DNA of 64,000 nucleotides from positions 31,014 through 95,013 of the forward strand of contig JAYVIQ010000106.1 of the NCBI GenBank assembly GCA_043770215.1, read 5' to 3'. Made by a program: the position numbers and the translations under genes. This DNA comes from JAYVIQ01 sp043770215. Its GTDB lineage: Bacteria > Bacteroidota > Bacteroidia > Cytophagales > JAAEPT01. Position 1 is the stretch's first letter, and every line of letters begins with the position of its first letter. Shown here in pieces: positions 53,862-63,659 of the stretch. The notes beneath the pieces are model-generated. The model was not told the origin of the DNA, did not search any database, and was given only the letters and a program-made list of their open reading frames with translations.

Positions 53862-55259
53862 ATGAAAATAAAATTTTGTGGAGGCGCTGGCACAATTACA
53901 GGAAGTTCTCATTTATTGACCTTAGAAAATGGATATAAAATACTTTTAGATTGCGGCTTGTACCAAGGGGGAGAAGATGATTTTGAGGATTTTAACAACA
54001 CCTGGCTTTTTGACCCATCTGACGTAGATGTAATGATACTTTCACATGCCCATATAGACCACTCTGGCAAAATACCAAAACTTGTAAAAGACGGGTTTGT
54101 AGGAGACATTATTTGCACATCTGCTACTAGAGATTTATGTGCACTTATGTTGCTAGATTCTGCTGGAATACAAGAAAAAGAGGCTTCATACAAAAATAAA
54201 AAACGAAAAGAAAATGAAGCATTATCCACCCCTTTGTACTCTACCACAGATGCTAAACATTGTTTAGACCAGTTTGTTTCTATAGCTTATAGCAGATGGT
54301 ACAAAGTTTCTGATACAGTTTCTATAAAATTTGAAGATGCAGGTCACATCTTAGGAAGTGCTAGTGTGGTATTGAAAATAAACACATCTGAAGGAGAAAA
54401 GCGTATAGGATTTAGCGGAGATATTGGTAGACCAAATAGACCCATTTTAAAAAATCCAACGCCTATAGATTCCGTAGATTATTTGATTTGCGAATCTACG
54501 TATGGAGGCAAAAAACACCAAGGTGTACCAGAAGATTCTCAGCAGCTTTTAGAGATAATTACAGAAACTTGTGTTGTAAATAAAGGAAAAGTACTTATTC
54601 CTGCTTTTTCTGTGGGTAGGACTCAAGAGTTGGTGTATATGTTAGATCAGTTAGAAACTGCGGGTAAACTCCCAAAAATAAAAGTTTTTGTAGACAGTCC
54701 CATGTCTGTAAATGCTACTGAAATTTTTAGGTTGCATCCAGAATGTTATGACAGTCAAACTATGGAGTACATAAGAATAGACCCTAGTCCTTTTGGGTTC
54801 TCTAACTTAATTTTTGTAAGAACAAAAGAGGATTCTATAAAACTAAATACCATAAATGAGCCTTGCATTATTATTGCCTCTAGCGGTATGATGGATGCAG
54901 GTAGAATAAGACACCATATTTTTAACTCCATAGAAAACCCTACAACTACTTTATTGGTTGTAGGCTACGCTTCTCCGCATACATTAGGGGGTAAATTAAT
55001 AAATAAAGCAAAAACGGTGACTATTTTTGGAGAAACAAAAGAAGTAAACGCAAAAATAGTAGTAATGCCATCTATGTCTGCTCATGGAGATCAAGACGAA
55101 ATGCTCGATTTTCTTTCTTTACAGAAATCTACAAACCTTAAAAAAATATTTCTAGTCCATGGCGAGTTAGACCGTCAATTAGAATTTAAAAACGCATTAG
55201 AAAACAAAGGTTTCGGTATTGAAATCCCAACGTTGGGTGCCGAATTTGAGCTTGGCTAG
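53862..55259 (+). CDS. Beta-CASP metallo-beta-lactamase RNase (RNA specificity domain)
   Basis: The 465-residue protein has the MBL motif HAHIDH at 62-67 and motif GHILGSASV. GDIGRP closes the metal site of the beta-lactamase half. The beta-CASP insertion has the KVLIPAFSVGRTQELVYML region, later IIIASSGMMDAGR (motif B region), and SAHGDQDEMLDFL with HGE. This is the bacterial CPSF73/RNase J-related group lacking the RNase J C-terminal domain, so it is likely an endoribonuclease or exoribonuclease for RNA processing. It is transcribed alone. Confidence 0.88.
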   Translation: MKIKFCGGAGTITGSSHLLTLENGYKILLDCGLYQGGEDDFEDFNNTWLFDPSDVDVMILSHAHIDHSGKIPKLVKDGFVGDIICTSATRDLCALMLLDSAGIQEKEASYKNKKRKENEALSTPLYSTTDAKHCLDQFVSIAYSRWYKVSDTVSIKFEDAGHILGSASVVLKINTSEGEKRIGFSGDIGRPNRPILKNPTPIDSVDYLICESTYGGKKHQGVPEDSQQLLEIITETCVVNKGKVLIPAFSVGRTQELVYMLDQLETAGKLPKIKVFVDSPMSVNATEIFRLHPECYDSQTMEYIRIDPSPFGFSNLIFVRTKEDSIKLNTINEPCIIIASSGMMDAGRIRHHIFNSIENPTTTLLVVGYASPHTLGGKLINKAKTVTIFGETKEVNAKIVVMPSMSAHGDQDEMLDFLSLQKSTNLKKIFLVHGELDRQLEFKNALENKGFGIEIPTLGAEFELG

Positions 55260-55431
55260 TCATGTTTCTATACTAAGAGCCAGTCATAAAGCCTTTTTGA
55301 TTTTATTACATCAAAAAAATGAAATTCAGGAGCTTGCTAATGTATTCAGCGTACACTAATGTTTTCTAAACACAATGCTGCAACCTATTTTCATAAATGG
55401 TTGTAGACTTGAATGATACTAAATTGTGTAT

Positions 55432-55600
55432 ATAAATATCCGCAATGAAAACAATATCTATTATTTTTTTGCGAAAAGGATCGAAGCGGAGTTCTTTTTT
55501 GCTTTTTTAGCAAAAAAAACGAGAGTATAGAGCCTGACCCGATAGGGTTTTGCCCAAAATCACCAACCAATTCCACTACTGGCACACCTACGGATATTTT
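55432..55600 (+). repeat. MITE-like interspersed repeat, copy 3
   Basis: This 169-bp element lies in the same orientation as copy 1. It has inverted ends AAATATCCG (55434-55442) and CGGATATTT (55591-55599) and the core AGAGCCTGACCCGATAGGGT. It is flanked by a perfect 12-bp direct repeat TAAATTGTGTAT at 55420-55431 and 55601-55612, as expected for a target-site duplication. The 12-mer differs from that at copy 1, so it belongs to the target and not to the element. An open frame on the minus strand (55391-55585) lies inside it and is not a gene. Confidence 0.88.
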
Positions 55601-55705
55601 TAAATTGTGTATTTTAAAGATATCTCATATCTTTTTTTTGCGTCAAAAGACTATATAAACAAAAAAATATAGTTCATTTTTAACTACATAAAACGTGATT
55701 CTAGT

Positions 55706-55713
55706 TATCTTTG
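55706..55713 (+). promoter_or_regulatory. -7 box TATCTTTG before the class A PBP gene
   Basis: A perfect TAnnTTTG lies 22 bp before the TTG start of the PBP gene. The -33 region is T-rich only. This supports the TTG start, since the leader would be about 15 nt. Confidence 0.5.
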
Positions 55714-55735
55714 ATTTTATAAACAATACATTATC

Positions 55736-58120
55736 TTGAAAAAAATAGCTCAGAAATACTTTACTGAATTTTGGAAACGAAGAAAACTAAGAAATATCAG
55801 CTTAGGCATACTAGTATTATATCTGGTCGTAAACCATAATTTTTTGTGGTTGTTTGGTAATATGCCATCTGTAAACGAGCTTAAAAACCCAAAACTATCA
55901 CAAGCAAGTGAGCTTTTTGATGCCAATGGACAAGTAATTGGCAAATATTATAGAGAAAACAGATCATCTGTAGAATGGCACGAAATATCACCTTATTTTA
56001 TAAATGGATTGGTAGCTACAGAAGATGTTCGTTTTTTTGAACATGGCGGTATAGATTGGAAAGCCGTAGCTTCTATCCTTTGGTACTCTATAAAAGGAGA
56101 CAAAAGAGGGGCAAGTACCATTACACAACAATTGGCCAAAAACCTTTTCAAAACTAGAAAAACCAACAAAGGACTTTTGTCTTACATTCCTATTATTAGA
56201 ACCATAGTTACAAAATCAAAAGAATGGATTGTAGCCACAAGATTAGAAAAAAATTATTCCAAAGACCACATTTTGCTTTTATACATGAATACTGTAGATT
56301 TTGGCAGCAATGCATTTGGAATAAAAGCAGCCGCTAAAACTTTTTTTAATAAAAGATGTCTGTATTTAGAGCCAGAAGAAGCTGCCGTTTTGGTAGGATT
56401 ACTAAAAGCCACCACCACCTACAGCCCTGTTTTACATCCAGATAAAAGTCTTGAAAGAAGAAATGTTGTTTTAGGGCTAATGAAAAAACACCAAGTAATT
56501 TCTGAAAGCCTTTACAAAAAATCGCTACGTAGAGAGATAAAACTAAATGTTCAATTTGACAATCCTTCAGATAGTCCAGTGCCCTACATAAGAACGGCGG
56601 TTGCCAATCAATTAAGTGAGTGGTGTAGCGAAAACGGATACGATTTATATGCAGATGGATTAAAGATTCATACCAGCATAGATTTAAGATTACAAAAACA
56701 TGCCGAAGCTGCCATGCATAAACACATGAAAAATTTACAACGTAGGTTCGACAACCAATGGGGCAATGAAAACCCTTGGCAAGATGCAGCAAAACAAGAA
56801 ATACCAAACTTTTTAGAACAAGCCATAAAAGGCACACCTATTTACAAAGAACTAGTCAATAGATTTGGAGAAGGGTCTGACTCTATAGACTTTTACCTAA
56901 AAAAAGAAAAAGAATGTGACTTATTTACCCATAATGGTACAAAAAAACAGTTGTTAAACAGTTATGATTCATTGGCATACTACAAAAAAATGTTACGTTG
57001 TGGCTTTGTAACTATGAATCCGAATACAGGAGAGGTTAAAAGCTGGGTAGGAGGAATGGATTATAACTTCTTTAAACTAGACCATGTTTACCAATCAAAA
57101 CGCCAACCAGGATCTACATTTAAACCTTTTGTATATGCAACAGCTATAGAACAGGGTTTTGGACCTTGCGATACCAGAATAGACGAAGCCATTAGATATG
57201 AATACGAAGAAGATGGAGAAATGAAGGTTTGGGAACCAAGAAATTCTAACCGTGTGTTTACTGGTGCAAATGTAACTTTACGTAGAGCTATGGCTCAATC
57301 AATAAACAGTATTACAGCCCAACTTACCCAAGAAGTGGGTCCAAAAAATGTGGTAGAAACAGCTAAAAAATGCGGCATAGAAAGTGAAATTAAGCCAGTT
57401 CCGTCTATTGGTTTAGGTACTGGAGATGTTAGTTTAATAGAGTTACTGAAATCTTACGCTCCATTTATGAATGGAGGACAGTCTATTACGCCCATATTAG
57501 TAACTAGAATAGAAGGTCCAGATGGTAAAGTATTAGCCACTTTTGAAACTAAGAAAAAGCAAGTGCTAAACCCAGAAACATCTTGGCTTATGTCTTATAT
57601 GTTTAGAGGCACAGTAGATGAATATGGAGGAACTTCTCAAGCACTTTTTGAATACCCTGGAGTATTTAAAAACCAAAATCATATTGGCGGAAAAACAGGA
57701 ACATCTAACAATTATTCAGACGGATGGTATATGGGCTTAACTACCGATTTAATAGGTGGTGTATGGGTTGGTGCAGAAGATAGAAGTGTACATTTCAAAA
57801 ACTCTGCCACTGGAGAAGCCATGAGAACGGCTTTGCCAATGTTTGGTATTTTTCTAGAAAATGTATATAGAGATCAAAAGTGTTATTTAAAACCATCTAA
57901 ATATCCAGAACCTAAAGAGAAAATAGAAAGGCCACATACTTGCTGGACTAGGGGGGGCATTAAAAAAGATACTAGTTTAATAAATATAGACTCTAGTTTT
58001 ACACCAGATGTAGAAGCTGAAGTCCTTGAAGATACAACCAATAAAACACCTATAAAAGAAAAGAAAGGGTTATTCGGCCGATTAAGAAGAGATAAAGATA
58101 GCACAAAAGTTAGGCCTTAA
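55736..58120 (+). CDS. Class A penicillin-binding protein (PBP1A-like)
   Basis: The 794-residue bifunctional enzyme has one N-terminal transmembrane helix (about 21-40) and a GT51 glycosyltransferase domain with catalytic Glu96 in ATEDVRFFEHGGID. The transpeptidase domain has SxxK in QPGSTFKPFVYA, SIN in SQSINSITAQ, and GGKTGTSNN. A basic/acidic tail follows. It polymerises lipid II and cross-links peptidoglycan. TTG is the first possible start after an in-frame TGA at 55712, and no ATG occurs before the membrane helix, so a TTG start is needed. The leuA leader region follows. Confidence 0.92.
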   Translation: MKKIAQKYFTEFWKRRKLRNISLGILVLYLVVNHNFLWLFGNMPSVNELKNPKLSQASELFDANGQVIGKYYRENRSSVEWHEISPYFINGLVATEDVRFFEHGGIDWKAVASILWYSIKGDKRGASTITQQLAKNLFKTRKTNKGLLSYIPIIRTIVTKSKEWIVATRLEKNYSKDHILLLYMNTVDFGSNAFGIKAAAKTFFNKRCLYLEPEEAAVLVGLLKATTTYSPVLHPDKSLERRNVVLGLMKKHQVISESLYKKSLRREIKLNVQFDNPSDSPVPYIRTAVANQLSEWCSENGYDLYADGLKIHTSIDLRLQKHAEAAMHKHMKNLQRRFDNQWGNENPWQDAAKQEIPNFLEQAIKGTPIYKELVNRFGEGSDSIDFYLKKEKECDLFTHNGTKKQLLNSYDSLAYYKKMLRCGFVTMNPNTGEVKSWVGGMDYNFFKLDHVYQSKRQPGSTFKPFVYATAIEQGFGPCDTRIDEAIRYEYEEDGEMKVWEPRNSNRVFTGANVTLRRAMAQSINSITAQLTQEVGPKNVVETAKKCGIESEIKPVPSIGLGTGDVSLIELLKSYAPFMNGGQSITPILVTRIEGPDGKVLATFETKKKQVLNPETSWLMSYMFRGTVDEYGGTSQALFEYPGVFKNQNHIGGKTGTSNNYSDGWYMGLTTDLIGGVWVGAEDRSVHFKNSATGEAMRTALPMFGIFLENVYRDQKCYLKPSKYPEPKEKIERPHTCWTRGGIKKDTSLINIDSSFTPDVEAEVLEDTTNKTPIKEKKGLFGRLRRDKDSTKVRP

Positions 58121-58138
58121 AATAAGCCCAAATAAAAG

Positions 58139-58169
58139 TTGCTTATACGTGATGTTCTTTGTATTTTTG
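58139..58169 (+). promoter_or_regulatory. Consensus promoter of the leuA leader
   Basis: The -33 TTG (58139-58141), a spacer of 20 bp and the -7 TATTTTTG (58162-58169) match the Bacteroidota consensus. The transcript should start near 58174-58177, about 15-18 nt before the leader peptide ATG. Confidence 0.75.
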
Positions 58170-58191
58170 CTTGATTATTACCTTATAACAC

Positions 58192-58254
58192 ATGAAAAAT
58201 TTAGGCTTACTCTTATTAAATATGATTTTCTTGGCTCTGGTAGTGAAGAAATAA
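58192..58254 (+). CDS. leu leader peptide (20 residues)
   Basis: A 20-codon ORF (MKNLGLLLLNMIFLALVVKK) lies between the promoter and the terminator. It contains 7 Leu, 1 Ile and 2 Val, half of its residues, as expected for a leader that senses branched-chain aminoacyl-tRNA. Its TAA (58252-58254) lies within the left arm of the antiterminator (58249-58260). It is too short for ordinary gene finders. A signal-peptide-like reading is possible by composition, but the flanking RNA structures argue for a leader. Confidence 0.8.
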   Translation: MKNLGLLLLNMIFLALVVKK

Positions 58255-58299
58255 GAGTGGTTTTACAAATAAAAAAGTAATAAAAAGCCATTCTTATTT
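58249..58299 (+). promoter_or_regulatory. Antiterminator (2:3 pairing) of the leu attenuator
   Basis: AAATAAGAGTGG (58249-58260) can pair with CCATTCTTATTT (58288-58299) over 12 bp with one G-U pair. The second strand is also the left arm of the terminator, so the two structures exclude each other. The first strand overlaps the leader stop codon, so a ribosome that finishes the leader would cover it and let the terminator form. Confidence 0.8.
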
Positions 58300-58325
58300 A
58301 AAAAATAAGGATGGCTTTTTATTTT
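58282..58325 (+). terminator. Attenuator terminator before leuA
   Basis: An 18-bp stem, with one G-U pair, is formed by 58282-58299 and 58303-58320 (core AAGCCATTCTTATT with AATAAGGATGGCTT) around a 3-base loop, followed by T-rich sequence. It ends 17 bp before the leuA ATG. It sits between leader and structural gene, as in attenuators. Confidence 0.88.
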
Positions 58326-58342
58326 AAAAAAGAATAAAGCAT

Positions 58343-59833
58343 ATGTCAAATAAAGTATACGTTTTCGATACAACACTAAGAGATGGCGAGCAAGTTCCAG
58401 GCTGTCAGTTAAACACTGTAGAAAAAATAGAAGTAGCATTAGCACTTGAGGCTATGGGCGTAGATATACTTGAAGCAGGCTTTCCTGTTTCTAGCCCAGG
58501 TGATTTTAAATCTATAGTAGAAGTATCTAAAGTAATACAGAACACTACTATTTGCGCATTGACACGTGCAGTAGCCAAAGACATAGACGTTGCAGCTGAG
58601 TCACTAAAATTTGCCCAAAGAGGCAGGATACACACAGGCATTGGCTCTTCTGACATACACATTATACATAAACTAAGAACTACAAGAGAGATAATTTTAG
58701 AAAAAGCCGCCTGGGCTACCAAATATGCAAGAAATTATGTAGATGACGTAGAGTTTTACTGCGAGGATGCGGGTAGAGCAGATTTACCTTTTTTGGCTAA
58801 ACTGGTAGAAACCGTTATTGCAAATGGCGCTACGGTTGTAAATATTCCAGACACTACTGGTTACTGCTTACCTTCTCAATATGGTGCATTGATTGCCTAT
58901 TTAATGAATAATGTTTCAAATATAGACAAAGCAATCTTAAGTTGTCATTGCCATAACGACTTGGGTATGGCTACTGCCAATACCATTTCTGGTGTTGCTG
59001 CCGGTGCTCGTCAAATAGAAGTTACTGTAAACGGAATTGGAGAGAGAGCAGGAAATACTTCTTTAGAAGAGTGCTCTATGATTATAAAATCGCATAAAGA
59101 TTTGGGCGTATATACAGATATAGATACAACCAAAATCTATGGCGTAAGTCGTATGATTACTAGATTGATGCGTATGCCTGTGCAGCCTAACAAAGCAATT
59201 GTAGGACGAAACGCATTTGCTCACTCATCTGGAATACACCAAGACGGCATGCTAAAAAACCGTGAAAACTACGAAATCATGGATCCAGCTGACATTGGGG
59301 TTCCAGAATCTAGCATTATTTTAACAGCAAGAAGTGGTAGAGCAGCGCTAAAATACACGATAGAGAAATTAGGTGTAATGATTTCTAAAGATGAACTAGA
59401 TGAAACTTACGAAAAATTCTTAGTCCTTGCTGATGGCAAAAAGGAAATATCAGATGACGATATTTTGCAATTGCTAGGCAAAGAAATTACCAAAAGGAAA
59501 CTAACTATAACAGACCTTAAAGTAAGTTGCGGAACCACTAAGCCAGCTACTGCTGAGATAGAAATAGACATAGATGGCGAAAAACACAAAGCCTATGCCG
59601 AAGGAAACGGACCTCTAGATGCAGCAAAAAAGGCAATAGACATCATTATGAAAAAAGAAGTCTATCTAGAAGAATACTTGGTACAAGCAGTAACAGGTGG
59701 CTCAGATGATTTTGGTAAAGTACATATTCAAGTAAAAAATAATGATGGTGTATTCTATTATGGTTTCGGATCTGATACAGATGTTATTTTTGCATCTGCA
59801 CAAGCGTATTTAGAGGCAGTAAATAAAGCTTAA
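58343..59833 (+). CDS. leuA: 2-isopropylmalate synthase
   Basis: The 496-residue enzyme has [12 protein letters not shown] at 9-20, the divalent-metal His pair in [10 protein letters not shown] (201-210), and a C-terminal regulatory domain of about 110 residues with repeated beta-alpha units ([20 protein letters not shown]) where leucine would bind for feedback inhibition. It condenses acetyl-CoA with 2-oxoisovalerate, the first committed step of leucine synthesis. Citramalate synthase is a relative, but the leucine leader upstream supports leuA. The next gene is ilvD, 86 bp away. Expression is probably attenuated by leucyl-tRNA supply. Confidence 0.92.
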   Translation: MSNKVYVFDTTLRDGEQVPGCQLNTVEKIEVALALEAMGVDILEAGFPVSSPGDFKSIVEVSKVIQNTTICALTRAVAKDIDVAAESLKFAQRGRIHTGIGSSDIHIIHKLRTTREIILEKAAWATKYARNYVDDVEFYCEDAGRADLPFLAKLVETVIANGATVVNIPDTTGYCLPSQYGALIAYLMNNVSNIDKAILSCHCHNDLGMATANTISGVAAGARQIEVTVNGIGERAGNTSLEECSMIIKSHKDLGVYTDIDTTKIYGVSRMITRLMRMPVQPNKAIVGRNAFAHSSGIHQDGMLKNRENYEIMDPADIGVPESSIILTARSGRAALKYTIEKLGVMISKDELDETYEKFLVLADGKKEISDDDILQLLGKEITKRKLTITDLKVSCGTTKPATAEIEIDIDGEKHKAYAEGNGPLDAAKKAIDIIMKKEVYLEEYLVQAVTGGSDDFGKVHIQVKNNDGVFYYGFGSDTDVIFASAQAYLEAVNKA

Positions 59834-59919
59834 CAAATATATTTAGGTATAGAATATCTAATTTTAAGATTGAAGAAAAAATTAAAAATGCTAATTGTTA
59901 ATAGCTAAAATATTTAAAA

Positions 59920-61599
59920 ATGAGTCAAGAAATAAACAAATTCAGTAAAGTAATTACACAAGATGAGTCTCAACCAGCATCACAAGCAATGTTGTATGCC
60001 ATTGGTTTAACAGAAGAAGACCTAAATAAAGCTCAGGTAGGCATTGTAAGTACAGGTTTTGAAGGGAATCCTTGTAACATGCACCTTAACGAATTGGCTT
60101 TAGACGTTAAAAAAAGTGTGATTGATACTGGTTTGGTCGGCTTAATTTTTCATACCATAGGCGTAAGTGATGGTATTTCTAATGGTACAGACGGAATGAA
60201 ATACTCTTTGGTTTCTCGTGACATTATTGCAGATAGTATTGAAACCGTTGTTCATGCCCAATTTTATGATGCAGTAGTTCCAATAGTGGGTTGCGATAAA
60301 AATATGCCAGGAGCCATGATAGCCATGGGAAGGTTGAATAGACCTGGATTGATGGTTTATGGAGGTTCTATCAAAGCAGGCAAATGGAAGGGCGAAGATT
60401 TGAACATCGTTTCTGCTTTTGAAGCATATGGAGCAAAACTTGCGGGAACCATTAATGAAGAAGATTTTAAAGGAATCATAAAAAATTCTATCCCTGGTGC
60501 TGGTGCTTGTGGCGGTATGTACACTGCAAATACTATGTCATCTGCCATTGAAGCAATGGGTATGAGTTTACCATACTCTTCTTCTAACCCTGCAGTTTCT
60601 GATGAGAAGAAAATAGAGTGTATGAAAGTTGGTGATGCCATCAAAAACTTAATGATAAAAAACATTAAGCCTAGAGACATCATGACCAAAGCAGCATTTG
60701 ACAATGCTATAACCGTAATTACAGTCTTAGGAGGATCTACAAATGCAACCTTACATTTAATTGCAATGGCACGTTCTGTAGGAGTTCCTTTGACTTTAGA
60801 TGATATTCAAAGAATTTCTGACAAAACTCCTTTCTTGGCAGATTTAAAACCTTCTGGAAAATGGTTGATGCAAGATTTACATAATGTAGGCGGTGTGCCA
60901 GCAGTTATGAAAATGTTGCTAGAAAAAGGATTTTTAGATGGTACCTGTATGACAGTTACTGGAAAAACAATTGCAGAAAATTTAGCAGAAGTACCAGGAT
61001 TGAAAGAAGGACAAACAGTAATAAGACCAATAGAAAATCCATTGAAACCTCAAGGTCACTTGCAAATTTTATACGGAAACTTGGCTCCAGAAGGATCGGT
61101 AGCTAAGATTACTGGTAAAGAAGGTGAGTTATTTGAAGGCCCCGCTCGTGTGTATGACGATGAGTATGCTGCAATCAAAGGCATTAGCGAAGAAGTAAAA
61201 GCTGGCGAAGTAATTGTAATTCGTTATTCTGGTCCAAAAGGTGCGCCCGGTATGCCAGAAATGTTAAAACCAACTGGTGCTGTAATGGGTGCTGGTTTGG
61301 GCAAAAGCGTAGCCTTGATTACAGACGGTCGTTTCTCAGGTGGTTCACATGGTTTTGTAGTTGGTCATGTAACTCCAGAGGCATCAGAAGGAGGTTTGAT
61401 TGGCTTGGTAGAAAATGGAGACATCATCAAAATTGATGCAGTAAATAATAAAATGGATCTTTTGGTAGATGAATCAATCCTAGCAGAAAGAAGAAAAAAT
61501 TGGGTGAAAAGACCTTACAACTTAGAAAGTGGTGTACATAGAAAATACATTGCTACAGTAAAGTCTGCAAGTGAGGGTTGTGTGACGGATGAGATTTAA
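59920..61599 (+). CDS. ilvD: Dihydroxy-acid dehydratase
   Basis: The 559-residue IlvD/Edd family enzyme has cluster cysteines at 52 (GNPCNMHL), 125 (VGCDKNMPG) and 197 ([11 protein letters not shown]). The C-terminal motif [19 protein letters not shown] is also present. It converts dihydroxyisovalerate and dihydroxymethylvalerate to the 2-keto acids of valine, isoleucine and leucine synthesis. It is the second gene after the leu attenuator. The other BCAA genes (ilvB, ilvC, leuB, leuC, leuD) are not in this window. Confidence 0.95.
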   Translation: MSQEINKFSKVITQDESQPASQAMLYAIGLTEEDLNKAQVGIVSTGFEGNPCNMHLNELALDVKKSVIDTGLVGLIFHTIGVSDGISNGTDGMKYSLVSRDIIADSIETVVHAQFYDAVVPIVGCDKNMPGAMIAMGRLNRPGLMVYGGSIKAGKWKGEDLNIVSAFEAYGAKLAGTINEEDFKGIIKNSIPGAGACGGMYTANTMSSAIEAMGMSLPYSSSNPAVSDEKKIECMKVGDAIKNLMIKNIKPRDIMTKAAFDNAITVITVLGGSTNATLHLIAMARSVGVPLTLDDIQRISDKTPFLADLKPSGKWLMQDLHNVGGVPAVMKMLLEKGFLDGTCMTVTGKTIAENLAEVPGLKEGQTVIRPIENPLKPQGHLQILYGNLAPEGSVAKITGKEGELFEGPARVYDDEYAAIKGISEEVKAGEVIVIRYSGPKGAPGMPEMLKPTGAVMGAGLGKSVALITDGRFSGGSHGFVVGHVTPEASEGGLIGLVENGDIIKIDAVNNKMDLLVDESILAERRKNWVKRPYNLESGVHRKYIATVKSASEGCVTDEI

Positions 61600-61653
61600 A
61601 AAAGAAAATCTTTAGTAAAAAAAATTTGGGTTAATTTAGAAAAGTAAAATAAG

Positions 61654-62235
61654 GTGGTAGTTTCAAAAAAACATAAAATAAATAATTTAATTTGGAATTT
61701 TGGAATAGTTTATTATTTCGTATCATTTTTAGGATTCTTTTTATCAAAACATTCTATTTCATTTGGTTTTGGCATTCCCATAGCTATTTATTGTTTGTAC
61801 AGAATAAAAAAAAATAATTCAGTCCAATGGATTTTAGAAGATGAAGTTTTAACTTATAAATCAGGTCTTTTTTCTTGGAATAAAACAAATTTTCAGATAG
61901 ATATTGATACAATTTATGAAGCCTACTACAAGTTTGGTTTTTTTTCAAATCTTTTTGGTTATGCTGATTTATTCATAAAAAGAACAGATGGAATAAGCAC
62001 TACTTATACAGAAAAAAGATTGACTAATGCCGCAGACTTAATTTCTAAAGTTAATAATTTAATTAGTGAAAATAGAAAAAAAACTAAGCTTCCAAATCAA
62101 TCTAACACCCAAATAAATAATTTTTATTCCCAAAATTCTACAGATGAGCTATACCGTTTATCTGAATTACTAAATAAAGGATTAATAAACCAAAACGAAT
62201 TCGACGAACAAAAAACAAAAATTTTAAAAGGATGA
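61654..62235 (+). CDS. Membrane protein with PH-like and SHOCT domains
   Basis: The 193-residue protein starts with GTG (RBS-like AATAAGG close by). It has two N-terminal hydrophobic segments (about 12-50) and a bacterial PH-like core (VLTYKSGLFSWNKTNFQIDI, TIYEAYYKFGFFSNLFGYAD). A C-terminal SHOCT helical hairpin is present (DELYRLSELLNKGLINQNEF). No function is known. The next gene overlaps it by four bases (ATGA), so they are coupled. Confidence 0.75.
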   Translation: MVVSKKHKINNLIWNFGIVYYFVSFLGFFLSKHSISFGFGIPIAIYCLYRIKKNNSVQWILEDEVLTYKSGLFSWNKTNFQIDIDTIYEAYYKFGFFSNLFGYADLFIKRTDGISTTYTEKRLTNAADLISKVNNLISENRKKTKLPNQSNTQINNFYSQNSTDELYRLSELLNKGLINQNEFDEQKTKILKG

Positions 62236-63239
62236 AACTAATACTTAGCATACTTACAAAAATATTCATATTATCGTCTTGTTTAGTTAATCCATCTTTT
62301 TCTCAGAACTCAACAAAGAGTAAAGAACCTTATAAAGCATCAAATGGGCATATTTTTAAAGTTGGCGATAAAATAATAATTGCAACACCTACTGATTTTG
62401 ATAACTCATACGAAAGTATTTCAGACGGTTTATTATTGCCCCAAAAATTATTAGCCAAAGAATATTTTCCACCATCTACTTTGTTTCCCAGTGGAACAAA
62501 TGTTGACAGAAGATTCTCAAGCGAAACAATTAAATACTTTAAAATAACTGAGGATAAAGAGATTTACGCAATTACAGATAAACTTCTGAATAGATCTGTA
62601 AATTTAGAAAAAGCTATAAAATCAAGTGAAATTGTATCCGGTGCCTTTTTATCAAGCCTAAAAAAGTTAACAAATGCGATTTATTTGAGCGATATTTTGG
62701 CATATCTAGAAATGTTAAAAAAACAAAAAAAAGTCGATGTAAACGAAATAAAGGAATTCATATATCTATTTGAAAATAATAAGTATAAAAAAATTCGTGA
62801 AGATGAATTTGAGTTTAATAAAGAAATTAATATTAAAAAGAAATTATTAGAGACTGAAATAAATAAACCTGAGGAATCAGATACATTTCGATTTATACTA
62901 GAAGTAAAGTTTGGCAATTATGATTTTGAAAAAGGCGGCTTTCCTTTAGAGATTAATAAAAGTAATAAATATAATTTATTGAATGATATTTGGAAGTTCA
63001 CAACTCCTGAAGGTATAAACAAACAAAAAGTAAGCCTAACAAATTTAAGTATTTCATATTCTAATATTGACAAATTCAATTTTTTTAAAATCGATGAGAA
63101 TAGAGCAAATATATTAGTTAAACACTTAAAAGATAACTTTGGAAATGTAAACCGAACTGCATTTATGCACACATATATGATTTACGAGAACCTTGAAAAT
63201 ATCAAAAAAGATAAGTACGAATATTCGTTTATTGATTAA
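62232..63239 (+). CDS. Secreted hypothetical protein
   Basis: The 335-residue protein has a signal peptide (about 1-24, cleaved after SFSQ) and a Lys-, Glu- and Asn-rich mature part with mixed strands and helices (GHIFKVGDKIIIATPTDFDN near the start). Its base composition is even more AT-rich than its neighbours, consistent with acquisition by transfer, but this is only an impression. It overlaps the PH/SHOCT gene. No family recognised. Confidence 0.65.
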   Translation: MKLILSILTKIFILSSCLVNPSFSQNSTKSKEPYKASNGHIFKVGDKIIIATPTDFDNSYESISDGLLLPQKLLAKEYFPPSTLFPSGTNVDRRFSSETIKYFKITEDKEIYAITDKLLNRSVNLEKAIKSSEIVSGAFLSSLKKLTNAIYLSDILAYLEMLKKQKKVDVNEIKEFIYLFENNKYKKIREDEFEFNKEINIKKKLLETEINKPEESDTFRFILEVKFGNYDFEKGGFPLEINKSNKYNLLNDIWKFTTPEGINKQKVSLTNLSISYSNIDKFNFFKIDENRANILVKHLKDNFGNVNRTAFMHTYMIYENLENIKKDKYEYSFID

Positions 63240-63410
63240 GATGTAAATATTGTTTTTAAGATTTTAAGTGCCAATGTTTACAATGATGCAGATGGGTACA
63301 ATTGGTTAAGTGAAATTAAGTGAAAAAGTATCCTTTAGAAATTGACTAATAGTTAATTTCTTTGGAAAAATCATATTTATGTAATTACTTTGTATTTACA
63401 TTTAAAGATT

Positions 63411-63659
63411 ATGGAATTATCAATCATCAATATTGGAAACTCAAAAGGAATTAGACTTTCAAAGACTATTCTAGAAAAATATAATATCAGCGAAAAAATT
63501 GAATTAATATTGGAGCAAGGTTATATGATATTGAAGCCAAAGTTAGAACCAAGAAAGGATTGGGAAAAAAGTTTCGAAATGATGCATGAAAATGGAGATG
63601 ACGAGCTTTTAATGGACGATATTTTCGAAGATGAAAATTTTGATGAATGGAACAAGTAA
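63411..63659 (+). CDS. mazE: MazE-like antitoxin (AbrB/SpoVT fold)
   Basis: The 82-residue protein (ATG at 63411; an upstream TTG would add seven residues) starts MELSIINIGNSKGIRLSKTI, the MazE/AbrB DNA-binding swapped-hairpin motif, with an acidic C-terminal tail (DELLMDDIFEDENFDEW) suited to bind and mask the toxin. It overlaps the toxin gene by 13 bases, and an operon autorepressor role is usual. A weak -7 element (TTACTTTG, 63385-63392) lies close upstream. Confidence 0.85.
   Translation: MELSIINIGNSKGIRLSKTILEKYNISEKIELILEQGYMILKPKLEPRKDWEKSFEMMHENGDDELLMDDIFEDENFDEWNK

Larger units (their letters stand above)
55260..55735. other. Intergenic region with repeat copy 3
   Basis: 475 bp between the beta-CASP gene and the PBP gene. 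It contains repeat copy 3 (55432-55600) and the PBP promoter box at 55706-55713. The rest (55260-55420) is AT-rich, without a gene. Confidence 0.6.

Noticed and set aside
55391..55585. Minus-strand open frame inside repeat copy 3
   Set aside because: It lies within a non-coding repeat; the other two copies do not keep the frame.
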